Assembly (NCBI GenBank): GCA_024697655.1
Contig: JAILFI010000118.1
Coordinates: forward strand, 1 to 12,684
Reading direction: 5' to 3'
Source of the DNA: Clostridiales bacterium
GTDB lineage: Bacteria; Bacillota_A; Clostridia; Peptostreptococcales; Anaerovoracaceae
DNA: 12,684 bases
Under the pieces are notes generated by a model. The model was not told where the DNA came from. It saw only the letters and a list, made by a program, of their open reading frames with translations, and made no database searches. Of this stretch, positions 1-6,603 are shown piece after piece (the stretch's first letter is position 1; each line of letters begins with the position of its first letter). The translations under genes and the position numbers were made by a program.

Positions 1-91
1 GCAAAAGCTTGCGCCGGTCGTTGAACGGCTCGCAAAAGGCGAAGGCCTGAGCGGTCATGCCAATGCGGCCGCGATCCGCCTGAAACAATAA
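1..91 (+). CDS. hisD: Histidinol dehydrogenase, C-terminal fragment (cut by window start)
   Basis: Only the last 29 residues are visible; codons start at base 2 and the stop is TAA at 89-91. The end reads EGLSGHANAAAIRLKQ. This matches the conserved C-terminus of histidinol dehydrogenase, whose (A)EGL..HA.A...R motif carries the histidine and glutamate near the zinc and substrate site. The enzyme oxidises histidinol to histidine in two NAD-dependent steps at the end of histidine biosynthesis. A rho-independent terminator follows at 117-140, so this is the last gene of its transcript. The call rests on a short but characteristic tail and the body of the protein is not in view. Confidence 0.75.
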   Translation, partial: QKLAPVVERLAKGEGLSGHANAAAIRLKQ

Positions 92-116
92 AAAAACCGG
101 CTGCTGCCGGACACAG

Positions 117-140
117 GAGAGCCGCCGGCTCTCTTTTTTT
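117..140 (+). terminator. Rho-independent terminator after hisD
   Basis: A perfect 7-bp stem, GAGAGCC (117-123) with GGCTCTC (127-133), closes a GCC loop and is followed at once by seven T residues (134-140). It sits 25 bp past the hisD stop codon. Confidence 0.9.
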
Positions 141-753
141 ACAAAATAATAGTACCGGTCCTTCTTTCCAAAGATTCCTTGCGGCAAAGTTTCCGTCATT
201 TCCGTCTGCTTCTTGGACTTGCTTTCCGGCGTTTTATTCGCTCGGACTACACACTTGCTGATCAGTCCTCTGTATTGGCAGATTTGTTTATGCTTTCACT
301 TTTCCATTTCCTTTCCGCGCATCTCCGTGCCCGGCAAAGGCGATCTTTGTTCCAAATCGACCGGTACTATACCTGTTCGATTTTGTTCTGCATTTCCGGT
401 GGCTCCACCTTCTTTCTTTCCCGTCCGTACAATGGGCGGTTTATTTTCAGAATGTCCGCAGTCCCTGCCCGGCGTCCTCCGGCTCCTTCTTCGGCTTTCG
501 GATCCTCCCGGTGGTTTCACTTTTGATCCGGACCTTTCTCTGTCGGTTCCGGACCCAGATCCTTTTCAGATCCCGGTCCCCTCTCTGCAGGACCTTGATC
601 TGTTCTCTTGCGGACCTTTCTTGTATGCACATAGTAGCATCGACCACAGCGTATGACAATAGGTTTTGGGCAGGTTTATTGTTGTATTTATGTACTGATA
701 ATACATACAAAATACATGCAATGCATAGTTCAAAATAGCCTTGATTTTGCGCG
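141..753. other. Gene-free stretch with strong pyrimidine bias on the + strand
   Basis: No frame here carries a recognisable domain, and no plausible ATG has a ribosome-binding site. The + strand is about 65-73% pyrimidine in the lines counted between 181 and 600, so any minus-strand RNA would be purine-rich. GGACC recurs at 530, 551, 590 and 612, with GGTCC at 575, giving a loose, degenerate repetition. From about 655 to 735 the sequence turns AT-rich. On the minus strand this part holds a weak promoter-like pair (TTGAAC, 17 bp, TTGTAT). Possible explanations are an eroded gene, a long leader or non-coding RNA, or a remnant of inserted DNA. None is established. Confidence 0.5.
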
Positions 754-780
754 AAAAACCCCGGCCAATCGCCGGGGTTT
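751..780 (-). terminator. Terminator of the minus-strand acyl-CoA/EIIC cluster
   Basis: A 10-bp perfect stem, AAACCCCGGC (756-765) with GCCGGGGTTT (771-780), has a 5-base loop. Read on the minus strand the stem runs into TTTTT (754-758). It lies about 50 bp beyond the stop of the EIIC-like gene. On the + strand it is followed by a weaker T-rich stretch, so it may act in both directions. Confidence 0.85.
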
Positions 781-828
781 CCTGTTTCTCTTTTGACTGA
801 TCAACGATACAAGATGGCTGTATGCGCT

Positions 829-1929
829 CTATGCCGCCAGCGTCAGATCTCCGTCTTTGACCCAGCCCATCTTCCTGCACGCCGCGTTGATCAGCGGTGC
901 CAGGACAGCCGGCAGGATGATACTGATCAGGAACAGACCGATCCAGTCAAAACCGGTGGGCAAGATGGCCTCAGCGCCTCTTGCAAGGGCAGCCTCGCTC
1001 GGCGAGACCCACCCGGTCCAGACACCGATCTGGCCGCAGAATCCGCAAGTGCCCATCCCCGAATTGATCGGCGCACCGTTCATCTGGAGTTTGAACAGGC
1101 AGGTCGCGATCGGACCGGTGATCGCCGCCGTCACGGTAGGCGCGATCCAGATGCGGGGATTTCTGATGATGTTCGGCATCTGCAGCATCGAGGTGCCGAT
1201 GCCCTGCGAGATCAGACCGCCCCAGCGGTTTTCTTTGAAGGACATGGCGGCGAAACCAACCATCTGCGCACAGCAGCCGGCCACTGCCGCACCGCCTGCG
1301 AGCCCTGTCAGGCTCAGTGCCGCACAGATCGCCGCCGAAGAGATCGGCAGTGTCAGCGCCATGCCGACAACGACAGAAACGATGATCCCCATGAGGAACG
1401 GCTGCAGGTCGGTCGCCCACATGATCAGATTGCCGACGTACGACGCCAGTTTGCCGAGACCCGGCGCGATCAGTGCGGACAGTCCGATGCCAATGAGAAT
1501 GGTTACGATCGGTGTCACAAGGATGTCGATCTTCGTTTCCTTTGAAACCGCCTTCCCGCACTCCGTCGCGATGATGGCGACGAACAGTACGGCGAGCGGG
1601 CCGCCGGCGCCGCCCAGTGCATTTGCAGCGAAGCCGACCGCAGTCATCGAGAACAGGACCAGCGGCGGTGCCTGCAGCGCGTACGCGATCGCGATAGCCA
1701 TCGCGGGCCCGCTCATTGCGGAAGCAAGTCCGCCGACGGTGTAATCAACTCCGCCGACTGTAGCGACTACCTGCGTCAGCCAGCCGATATGAAACTGCGT
1801 GCCGATCGTATTGAGGATCGTACCGATCAAAAGCGAGGCGAACAACCCTTGTGCCATTGCGCCGAGGGCATCGATGCCGTAGCGCTTCCCTGAGATGACG
1901 ATGTTCTTCCTCTTTAAGAACTCTTTCAT
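829..1929 (-). CDS. Lone EIIC-like membrane protein (PTS_EIIC_2 / PfoR family)
   Basis: This 366-residue, very hydrophobic protein has about ten likely membrane segments. It carries the glycine-rich signatures of the EIIC family that includes Clostridium perfringens PfoR: GGAGGP at about 107-111, APGLG at 155-159 and NSGMGTCGFCGQIG at 289-302. No EIIA or EIIB domain is fused, and no gene for one or for HPr lies in the window. Sugar phosphorylation by this protein is therefore not supported, and a transport or sensing role is equally possible. It is the last gene of the minus-strand cluster, 82 bp after the CoA-transferase, and is closed by a terminator. ATG is at 1927-1929, with only a loosely spaced AAAGGA upstream. 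Cysteines are frequent (ECGK, GCCAQ, CGFCG). The family call is fairly sure; the substrate is unknown, though a small acid handled by its neighbours would fit. Confidence 0.8.
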   Translation of the reverse strand: MKEFLKRKNIVISGKRYGIDALGAMAQGLFASLLIGTILNTIGTQFHIGWLTQVVATVGGVDYTVGGLASAMSGPAMAIAIAYALQAPPLVLFSMTAVGFAANALGGAGGPLAVLFVAIIATECGKAVSKETKIDILVTPIVTILIGIGLSALIAPGLGKLASYVGNLIMWATDLQPFLMGIIVSVVVGMALTLPISSAAICAALSLTGLAGGAAVAGCCAQMVGFAAMSFKENRWGGLISQGIGTSMLQMPNIIRNPRIWIAPTVTAAITGPIATCLFKLQMNGAPINSGMGTCGFCGQIGVWTGWVSPSEAALARGAEAILPTGFDWIGLFLISIILPAVLAPLINAACRKMGWVKDGDLTLAA

Positions 1930-1962
1930 TGTCTTTCGCGATTCCTTTTTCTATATAGTTCG

Positions 1963-1998
1963 CCCGGACCGGCAGTGCCGGCCCGGGTCTTTCTTTCT
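1963..1998. other. Hairpin between CoA-transferase and EIIC-like genes
   Basis: CCCGG (1963-1967) pairs with CCGGG (1983-1987) and CCGGC (1969-1973) with GCCGG (1977-1981), around an AGT loop with one A/C mismatch. The T-rich tail (1988-1998) lies on the + strand side. It therefore resembles a terminator for antisense transcription rather than for the operon. In the operon mRNA it would be a strong structure shortly before the ribosome-binding site of the EIIC-like gene. Confidence 0.6.
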
Positions 1999-2011
1999 GC
2001 TGTGATGGCCC

Positions 2012-3346
2012 TTATTTGTTGGAGCGTCTCCAGATGTTCATCTTCTCGGCGTCCGCGATGAGCTGTTCACGGAAGTCAGGATGCGCGATGCCGATCAGCG
2101 CTTCCGCTCTCTCCCAGGTGGACATGCCCTTGAGATTGACCATACCGTACTCGGTGACGACGTACTGCGTGCAGCTTCTGGGGCAGGTGACGATGGAACC
2201 GGGGTTCAGCGTCGGCAGGATGCGGCTCTTCACGTTGCCCTGTTTATCTGTCATCGTGGAGGACATGCAGATAAAGCTCTTGCCGCCTTTGGACAGGTAC
2301 GCGCCCATGACGAAGTCGAGCTGGCCGCCAGTGCCGGAGATATGGCGGGTGCCGGCGCTCTCGGAGTTGATCTGGCCGAAGATATCCATATCGACCGCGT
2401 TGTTGATGGAGATGAAGTTGTCGATCTCGGAAACGACATGCACGTCGTTCGTGTAGTTGACCGGTGCACCCATGACATCCGGGTTGCGGTCCGCATACTC
2501 AAACAGCTTCTTGCTGCCTGCCGCGAAGGCGAAAACCTGACGGCCGCGGTCCACGGACTTGCAGCTGCCGTCGATCTTACCAGCCGCAGCGATGTCGACG
2601 AACCCGTCGACGTACATTTCAGTATGGACACCCAGATGCTTCAGGTCGGACTCTGCAATCATGCTGCCTACGGTATTCGGCATACCGCCGATGCCCAGCT
2701 GCAGGCAGGCACCGTTCGGGATCTCGGGAACGATCAGTTCCGCGACCTTTTTGTCGATCTCGGTCGCCGGGGCGCTGCCCATCTCGACCAGCGGCGTGTT
2801 GCACTCCACGATCGCATCCACGTCCTTGATGTTGACTTCCGACTGCGTCAGGCCGTAGACCCAGGGCAGATTCTCGTTGACTTCTACGATGACGTGCTTC
2901 GCGCGGGACAGGATCGCGTCGGTGTGAGACGGCGACAGGGAGAAGTTGAAGTTGCCGAATCTGTCCATCGGCGGAACGGAGAACATGACGACATCAATGT
3001 CCGCCACATTGTCCCTGTAATAGTTGGGCAGCTCAGAGTAACGGATCGGGCCGAAGTAGCCCATGCCCTTCTTGATGACCTTGCGGTCCACACCGCTGCA
3101 GTGCCAGCTGTGCCATGTGAAGTGGTCACCGGCATCATCCGCCTTTGCGATCTCGGGCATCCACATCGTGACGCCGCCGCGGACCTTGACATCCGTCAGC
3201 TCATCTTTTCTGGCAGCCAGCGCCTTATCCAGCGCGACCGGATGGGTCATGCACCATGTGTAGTCGACCCAGTCCCCGGATTTGACGACTTTGACAGCCT
3301 CTTCCGCGGTGGTCAGTTTTTTCTGATACTCTTTTGCGTAGTCCAT
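2012..3346 (-). CDS. Butyryl-CoA:acetate CoA-transferase-like (acetyl-CoA hydrolase/transferase family)
   Basis: This 444-residue protein is the normal length for But and 4-hydroxybutyrate CoA-transferases. Such enzymes move CoA between acyl-CoA and a free acid, typically butyryl-CoA plus acetate, in the cytoplasm at the end of butyrate formation. The CoA-binding loop GIGGMP is at 218-223. The probable catalytic glutamate is E243 in HTEMYVDGF, which forms the glutamyl-CoA thioester in this family. SGTGGQLDF (337-345) and [11 protein letters not shown] (350-360) are typical, and the C-terminus ends IWRRSNK as in butyrate-producer enzymes. The start is firm: GGAG lies 7 bases before ATG at 3344-3346. 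The gene follows the acyl-CoA synthetase by 91 bp and has its own promoter at 3406-3434, so it may be made in excess of its neighbours. Sequence cannot separate butyryl, propionyl and 4-hydroxybutyryl specificity. Confidence 0.9.
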   Translation of the reverse strand: MDYAKEYQKKLTTAEEAVKVVKSGDWVDYTWCMTHPVALDKALAARKDELTDVKVRGGVTMWMPEIAKADDAGDHFTWHSWHCSGVDRKVIKKGMGYFGPIRYSELPNYYRDNVADIDVVMFSVPPMDRFGNFNFSLSPSHTDAILSRAKHVIVEVNENLPWVYGLTQSEVNIKDVDAIVECNTPLVEMGSAPATEIDKKVAELIVPEIPNGACLQLGIGGMPNTVGSMIAESDLKHLGVHTEMYVDGFVDIAAAGKIDGSCKSVDRGRQVFAFAAGSKKLFEYADRNPDVMGAPVNYTNDVHVVSEIDNFISINNAVDMDIFGQINSESAGTRHISGTGGQLDFVMGAYLSKGGKSFICMSSTMTDKQGNVKSRILPTLNPGSIVTCPRSCTQYVVTEYGMVNLKGMSTWERAEALIGIAHPDFREQLIADAEKMNIWRRSNK

Positions 3347-3363
3347 GTTAAGTCTCCTTTTTT

Positions 3364-3391
3364 CGCCCCGCTTGCCCGGGGCGTTTCTTTT
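3364..3391. other. Leader hairpin before the CoA-transferase gene
   Basis: CGCCCCG (3364-3370) pairs with CGGGGCG (3377-3383) around a 6-base loop. TTTCTTTT (3384-3391) follows on the + strand, so it has the form of a + strand terminator. On the minus-strand transcript it lies inside the short leader made from the promoter at 3406-3434, and A6 plus the GGAG ribosome-binding site follow it directly. It could shield against antisense transcription, protect the 5' end of the mRNA or tune translation. Confidence 0.65.
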
Positions 3392-3405
3392 ATCGACGTG
3401 TTTAT

Positions 3406-3434
3406 ACTATATAGAAGCCATGCCAGCTTATCAA
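3406..3434 (-). promoter_or_regulatory. Sigma-A-type promoter for the CoA-transferase gene
   Basis: Read on the minus strand: TTGATA (3434-3429), a 17-bp spacer, then TATAGT (3411-3406). The match to the housekeeping consensus is close. The -35 box begins just past the stop codon of the acyl-CoA synthetase gene. Transcription would start near 3399, giving a leader of about 50 bases that contains the hairpin at 3364-3383. Confidence 0.7.
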
Positions 3435-3437
3435 CAG

Positions 3438-5333
3438 TTATTCGCTGTCCGCAGCGTTTTTCTCACCGTGAGCAGGGGTTTCTCCCCCCTTCTTTTTCCC
3501 GGTCTTCGGTGCCTTGTGCTCTTTCGGCGCCTTCGGTTCTTTCGGTGCCTTCGGCTCTTTCGGCGCCTTTGCCGCTTTTTTCGGCGCATCCGGATCCTGC
3601 TCCGGACTGTCGGACACCTCCTCCAGCGCTTCCTTCTCCAGCACTGTGAACGCCACTTTGCCGACCAGTGTCTGCGGCAGGCTGTCGCGGTATTCATATT
3701 CATACGGCAGCGCGTAGTGCGCGATGTTCTTGCGGCAGTGTTCTTCGATATCCGCTTTGACTTCCGGGGTCGGAGAAACGCCCTTCTTCAGGACGATGAA
3801 CGCCTTGACCTTCTGGACTTTGTACGGATCGGGGACACCGACGACCGCGCTCATCAGGACGTGCTTGTTGCCGTCGATGATGTTTTCCAGCTGCGACGGG
3901 TAAATATTGTACCCGGAGCTGACGATCATCCGCTTGATGCGCTGGCGGAAATAGATAAAGCCTTCTTCATCCTGCATGCCCAGGTCTCCGGTGTGGAGCC
4001 AGCGTCTGCCGTCCTCGTGCCACTGGAGCGTACTGGCGGTCTCTTCTTCGTTGTCGATGTATTCGATCATGACCGAAGGCCCCGCAATGCATATCTCTCC
4101 TTCCCGGCCGTAGGGCTCTTCGATCTTCGTGCTCGGTTTGACGATCTTGTAATACGTATCGGAGAACGGGATGCCGATGCTGCCTTCCTTATAATACCCG
4201 CGCGGGGTCAGGCAGCTCGCCGTGACGCATTCGGTCAGACCGTACCCTTCCTGCACTTCGATCGTCGCGCCGTGATCCTTGAGGAACCGGTCCACCTTGC
4301 GTTTGAGTTCGACCGACAAGGAATCGCCGCCCGAGAAGACGCCCTTCAGGCAGGCCAGATCCACGCCCTGCATCTTGTCGCTGCGCAGCAGCGCCTCGTA
4401 CAGTGTCGGCACACCCGCGATGTAGTTGGGCTGAACGGTCTTCAGCAGTTTTGCATAGGTGTCCACACTGAACTTGGGCACCAGGTGGCAAGTGACGCCG
4501 AGCACGAGCATCGAGTGGATGCCGACACCCAGACCGAACCCGTGGAAGATCGGCATGATAGACAGCATCTTCTGGCCGGGCGCAACGCCGGGAACAAATG
4601 CCGTCAGCTGCAGCGCCAACGCGTTGAAATTCAGGTTGGAGAGCAGGATGCCCTTCGTCGTGCCGGTGGTGCCGCCGCTGTAGAGGATCGCGCCGGGATC
4701 GGCGCCTCGTGCCGGTTTGATATAATCCTGCGTCCAGGACGCGGCTTTGGCGATAAAGTCTGTCCAGGAGATCGTCCCGGCGATCTTCTCCGCCTTCTTG
4801 TTCTTCTTATTGATCTTGCGGCCGGAAGTCATCCTGTACCCGAGCCGCAGCGCTCCTTTGAGTTCCGTGGCAATGTCCGCCACGATGATATGCTGCAGTT
4901 CCGGCGCATTGCCCGCGACAGCGGCGACTTTGGTGTAGAACAGATCGAGCACCAGGACCGCCTTGCTGTGCGAAAACTTCAGATAGAATTCGATTTCCCC
5001 TTCCGAGGAAAGCGGATGGACCATGTTCGGGATCGCCCCCATCAGGTTGAGCGCGTAGAACATGAGGATGCCCTGCGGTGCATTGGGCATGCAGATCGTG
5101 ACCCGGTCCCCCGGTGCGATGCCGAGCGCGCGCAGCGCTTTGGCGCAAGTGTGCACCTTTGCGATGAATTCTGCGAAGGTGACCTTTGTATTCTGGAATT
5201 CGTAGGCGATCCCGTCCGGATACGCCTGCGCGTTGGTCTCGATCAGCTGGAACATCGACATGTCCGGGTAATCCAGATGCTCCGGGATGCCGACTTCCTG
5301 ATACGTCTTATACCAAGGTGTTTTTGTAATCAT
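3438..5333 (-). CDS. AMP-forming acyl-CoA synthetase with lysine/proline-rich C-terminal tail
   Basis: This 631-residue member of the ANL adenylate-forming superfamily would activate a carboxylic acid with ATP and then load it onto CoA. The core motifs are complete: P-loop YSGGTTGTTKG (218-228), YGLTE (364-368), HTGD (447-450), hinge region RIKRMIVSSGYNIYPSQLE (465-483) and A10 PQTLVGK with K559 as the adenylation lysine. The family core ends near residue 570. About 60 extra residues follow, with four KAPKEP-like units at 589-612, a KKK patch and then an acidic end. The gene lies 78 bp after the E2-like gene and 91 bp before the CoA-transferase. ATG at 5331-5333 has no visible Shine-Dalgarno sequence, and a short palindrome lies just upstream. 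Overall layout resembles long- or medium-chain fatty acid CoA ligases, but chain length cannot be read from sequence. Confidence 0.9.
   Translation of the reverse strand: MITKTPWYKTYQEVGIPEHLDYPDMSMFQLIETNAQAYPDGIAYEFQNTKVTFAEFIAKVHTCAKALRALGIAPGDRVTICMPNAPQGILMFYALNLMGAIPNMVHPLSSEGEIEFYLKFSHSKAVLVLDLFYTKVAAVAGNAPELQHIIVADIATELKGALRLGYRMTSGRKINKKNKKAEKIAGTISWTDFIAKAASWTQDYIKPARGADPGAILYSGGTTGTTKGILLSNLNFNALALQLTAFVPGVAPGQKMLSIMPIFHGFGLGVGIHSMLVLGVTCHLVPKFSVDTYAKLLKTVQPNYIAGVPTLYEALLRSDKMQGVDLACLKGVFSGGDSLSVELKRKVDRFLKDHGATIEVQEGYGLTECVTASCLTPRGYYKEGSIGIPFSDTYYKIVKPSTKIEEPYGREGEICIAGPSVMIEYIDNEEETASTLQWHEDGRRWLHTGDLGMQDEEGFIYFRQRIKRMIVSSGYNIYPSQLENIIDGNKHVLMSAVVGVPDPYKVQKVKAFIVLKKGVSPTPEVKADIEEHCRKNIAHYALPYEYEYRDSLPQTLVGKVAFTVLEKEALEEVSDSPEQDPDAPKKAAKAPKEPKAPKEPKAPKEHKAPKTGKKKGGETPAHGEKNAADSE
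3498..3569 (-). repeat. Four in-frame 18-bp units encoding KAPKEP-like repeats
   Basis: Inside the end of the acyl-CoA synthetase gene, the six-residue unit is repeated as KAPKEP, KAPKEP, KAPKEH and KAPKTG (residues 589-612). The repeat forms the centre of a basic, low-complexity tail. The DNA copies differ at third codon positions, so the repeat is not a very recent duplication. Confidence 0.8.
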
Positions 5334-5411
5334 TTCTAGTGTATTCGTATGAATATGTTTTCTGTCTATGCAATAACGGATAGTTGATATCTGATGCGGC
5401 GCAGACGATCC

Positions 5412-6407
5412 TTAGAACTCGACCCCGAGCGGCTCCTGCAGCGGTTTGTCCAGCACCTCCGGGTGGTCCAGGATGTACTTGAGGACCTTCACCGACTTGG
5501 CGAAGTAGAACCCGTCCGCGATGCGCTCATCCAGCGTCAGACCGAAATCGACCACATCCGTGATGTGCGCTTCCCCGTTCTCATCGTAGACCGGCTCTTT
5601 GTGGATCTCGCCGACCGTGCAGACGATGGAGTTCGTCCCGAAGTTGTTGAGATGATGGTACGGCGCGTCGCACTTGATGCTGCCGAGGTTGCTCATCAGT
5701 ACCGTTGCGTGATGGACCTGCGTCTCGATAATGTCGGGCGGCAGGACCCCGTGGTAATCCAGCCACTTGACGGTCTCGATGATCGCGCGCTGCCCGCTGC
5801 GGGGCATCTTTTTGTAGACATCGAGGATCTTCTCAGTCGCCGAACTCTCTCCTCCCTTGCGTAGTTTTCTGGTATCGCCGAGGATCAGATGGCTCATATC
5901 GTCGAGCACCATCTCGGGCCGGGCGTTCGCCATCAGCATCAGTTCTTCGGCTCCGTCTTCGAATTCCTGCTTGACCATGAAGCTCATGATCACCTTGTTG
6001 CGGTCGTACACGCGGCGTCCGCAGATGAAGCGGTTGAGCATCGGGCGTTCATAGATCGTCTTCGCCACCGCCTGGACAAAGACGTGCCATGGTTTGGTGG
6101 GGAAACTCGGATCCTCCTGGTTCTTCTTTTCCACGTAAGCGAGAACCTTCGAAACATCAAAGGTTTCCTTAATGAAAACTTCAGCATCGGTGCGGTTGTT
6201 ATACAGATGGACCATCGCGTAATGGATGGCATCCACATCGACGCGTTTGCCGTCGTACCGGTCACCGCGCTTTTTCTTCGGGTGCAGGTCTCTGTAGGTG
6301 CTGCGCACTTTATCTGCCGCGGAAGCAGCCCCGCTGCGCATTGCCGCGCCGCTTTTGACGGCGTTGTTTTTAACGGTTTCTACGATTTTTGCTTTCTGTT
6401 TGCTCAC
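5412..6407 (-). CDS. E2-type (2-oxoacid dehydrogenase) acyltransferase-like protein lacking the catalytic histidine
   Basis: This 331-residue protein has the chloramphenicol-acetyltransferase-like fold of E2 catalytic domains. Supporting segments are AEVFIKETFDVSKV (75-88), RPMLNRFICGRRVY (121-134), ATVLMSNLGSI (234-244) and a C-terminal LTLDERIADGF. The last corresponds to the E2 active-site motif DHRxxDG, but the histidine is replaced by glutamate (D293 E294 R295, then D298 G299). There is no lipoyl domain and no E1/E3-binding domain. Instead the first 50 residues are basic and alanine-rich. No E1 or E3 genes are in the window, so it is not part of a normal dehydrogenase complex. It is the first gene of the minus-strand cluster, ahead of the acyl-CoA synthetase, which suggests acyl-CoA as ligand or substrate. 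The start is GTG at 6405-6407 with a weak GAGAG upstream. It may be a divergent acyltransferase or a non-catalytic acyl-CoA-binding or scaffold protein. Confidence 0.8.
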   Translation of the reverse strand: MSKQKAKIVETVKNNAVKSGAAMRSGAASAADKVRSTYRDLHPKKKRGDRYDGKRVDVDAIHYAMVHLYNNRTDAEVFIKETFDVSKVLAYVEKKNQEDPSFPTKPWHVFVQAVAKTIYERPMLNRFICGRRVYDRNKVIMSFMVKQEFEDGAEELMLMANARPEMVLDDMSHLILGDTRKLRKGGESSATEKILDVYKKMPRSGQRAIIETVKWLDYHGVLPPDIIETQVHHATVLMSNLGSIKCDAPYHHLNNFGTNSIVCTVGEIHKEPVYDENGEAHITDVVDFGLTLDERIADGFYFAKSVKVLKYILDHPEVLDKPLQEPLGVEF

Positions 6408-6494
6408 TGTTTTTTCTCTCTCATTATGACTGATACGATCCTGCTGCCCCGCCCTGTACGGAAACCGTCTCCCGGCGTGACTGCATACAGAAAA

Positions 6495-6523
6495 ATTTTA
6501 TATGAAAAAGCCTATTATTTCAA
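6495..6523 (-). promoter_or_regulatory. Promoter of the minus-strand acyl-CoA cluster
   Basis: On the minus strand: TTGAAA (6523-6518), a 17-bp spacer, then TAAAAT (6500-6495). Transcription would start near 6488, leaving a leader of about 80 bases before the GTG start of the E2-like gene. It diverges from the promoters of the FHA-SEDS operon about 45 bp away. Confidence 0.7.
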
Positions 6524-6565
6524 CCAGAGAATCTCCAGCAGCCGCATATCTAAAGGCTCCTTAAG

Positions 6566-6574
6566 TGGTATGAT
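6566..6574 (+). promoter_or_regulatory. Upstream extended -10 promoter of the FHA-SEDS operon
   Basis: TGG followed by TATGAT (6569-6574) forms an extended -10 element. No good -35 box is seen, as is common for extended -10 promoters. Transcription would begin near 6581, about 23 bases before the ATG. Confidence 0.45.
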
Positions 6575-6585
6575 ACGACGATTAA

Positions 6586-6594
6586 TGGTATACT
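6586..6594 (+). promoter_or_regulatory. Proximal extended -10 promoter of the FHA-SEDS operon
   Basis: TGG followed by TATACT (6589-6594) is a second extended -10 element, 20 bp after the first. Only nine bases separate its end from the ATG at 6604. A start site at the usual 6-8 bases would give an almost leaderless mRNA, which agrees with the lack of a Shine-Dalgarno sequence there. Confidence 0.5.
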
Positions 6595-6603
6595 GTATCC
6601 ACC

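Noticed and set aside
141..640. Structured RNA such as RNase P RNA or tmRNA on the minus strand
   Set aside because: The purine-rich strand has GGTCC elements, but the conserved core sequences of these RNAs could not be found. A covariance-model search would decide.
213..656. 147-residue + strand open frame in the gene-free stretch
   Set aside because: Phenylalanine/serine/proline-rich product explained by the pyrimidine-rich DNA; no ribosome-binding site or domain.
447..710. 87-residue minus-strand open frame in the gene-free stretch
   Set aside because: It starts at TTG with no ribosome-binding site, the product is basic low-complexity sequence, and nothing in it matches a known family.
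2081..3649. 522-residue open frame on the + strand
   Set aside because: Shadow of the CoA-transferase gene, which has a strong ribosome-binding site and full family motifs.
3345..5339. 664-residue open frame on the + strand
   Set aside because: It lies opposite the acyl-CoA synthetase, whose motifs are complete. It is arginine/aspartate/leucine-rich without any domain and reflects high GC in the real frame.
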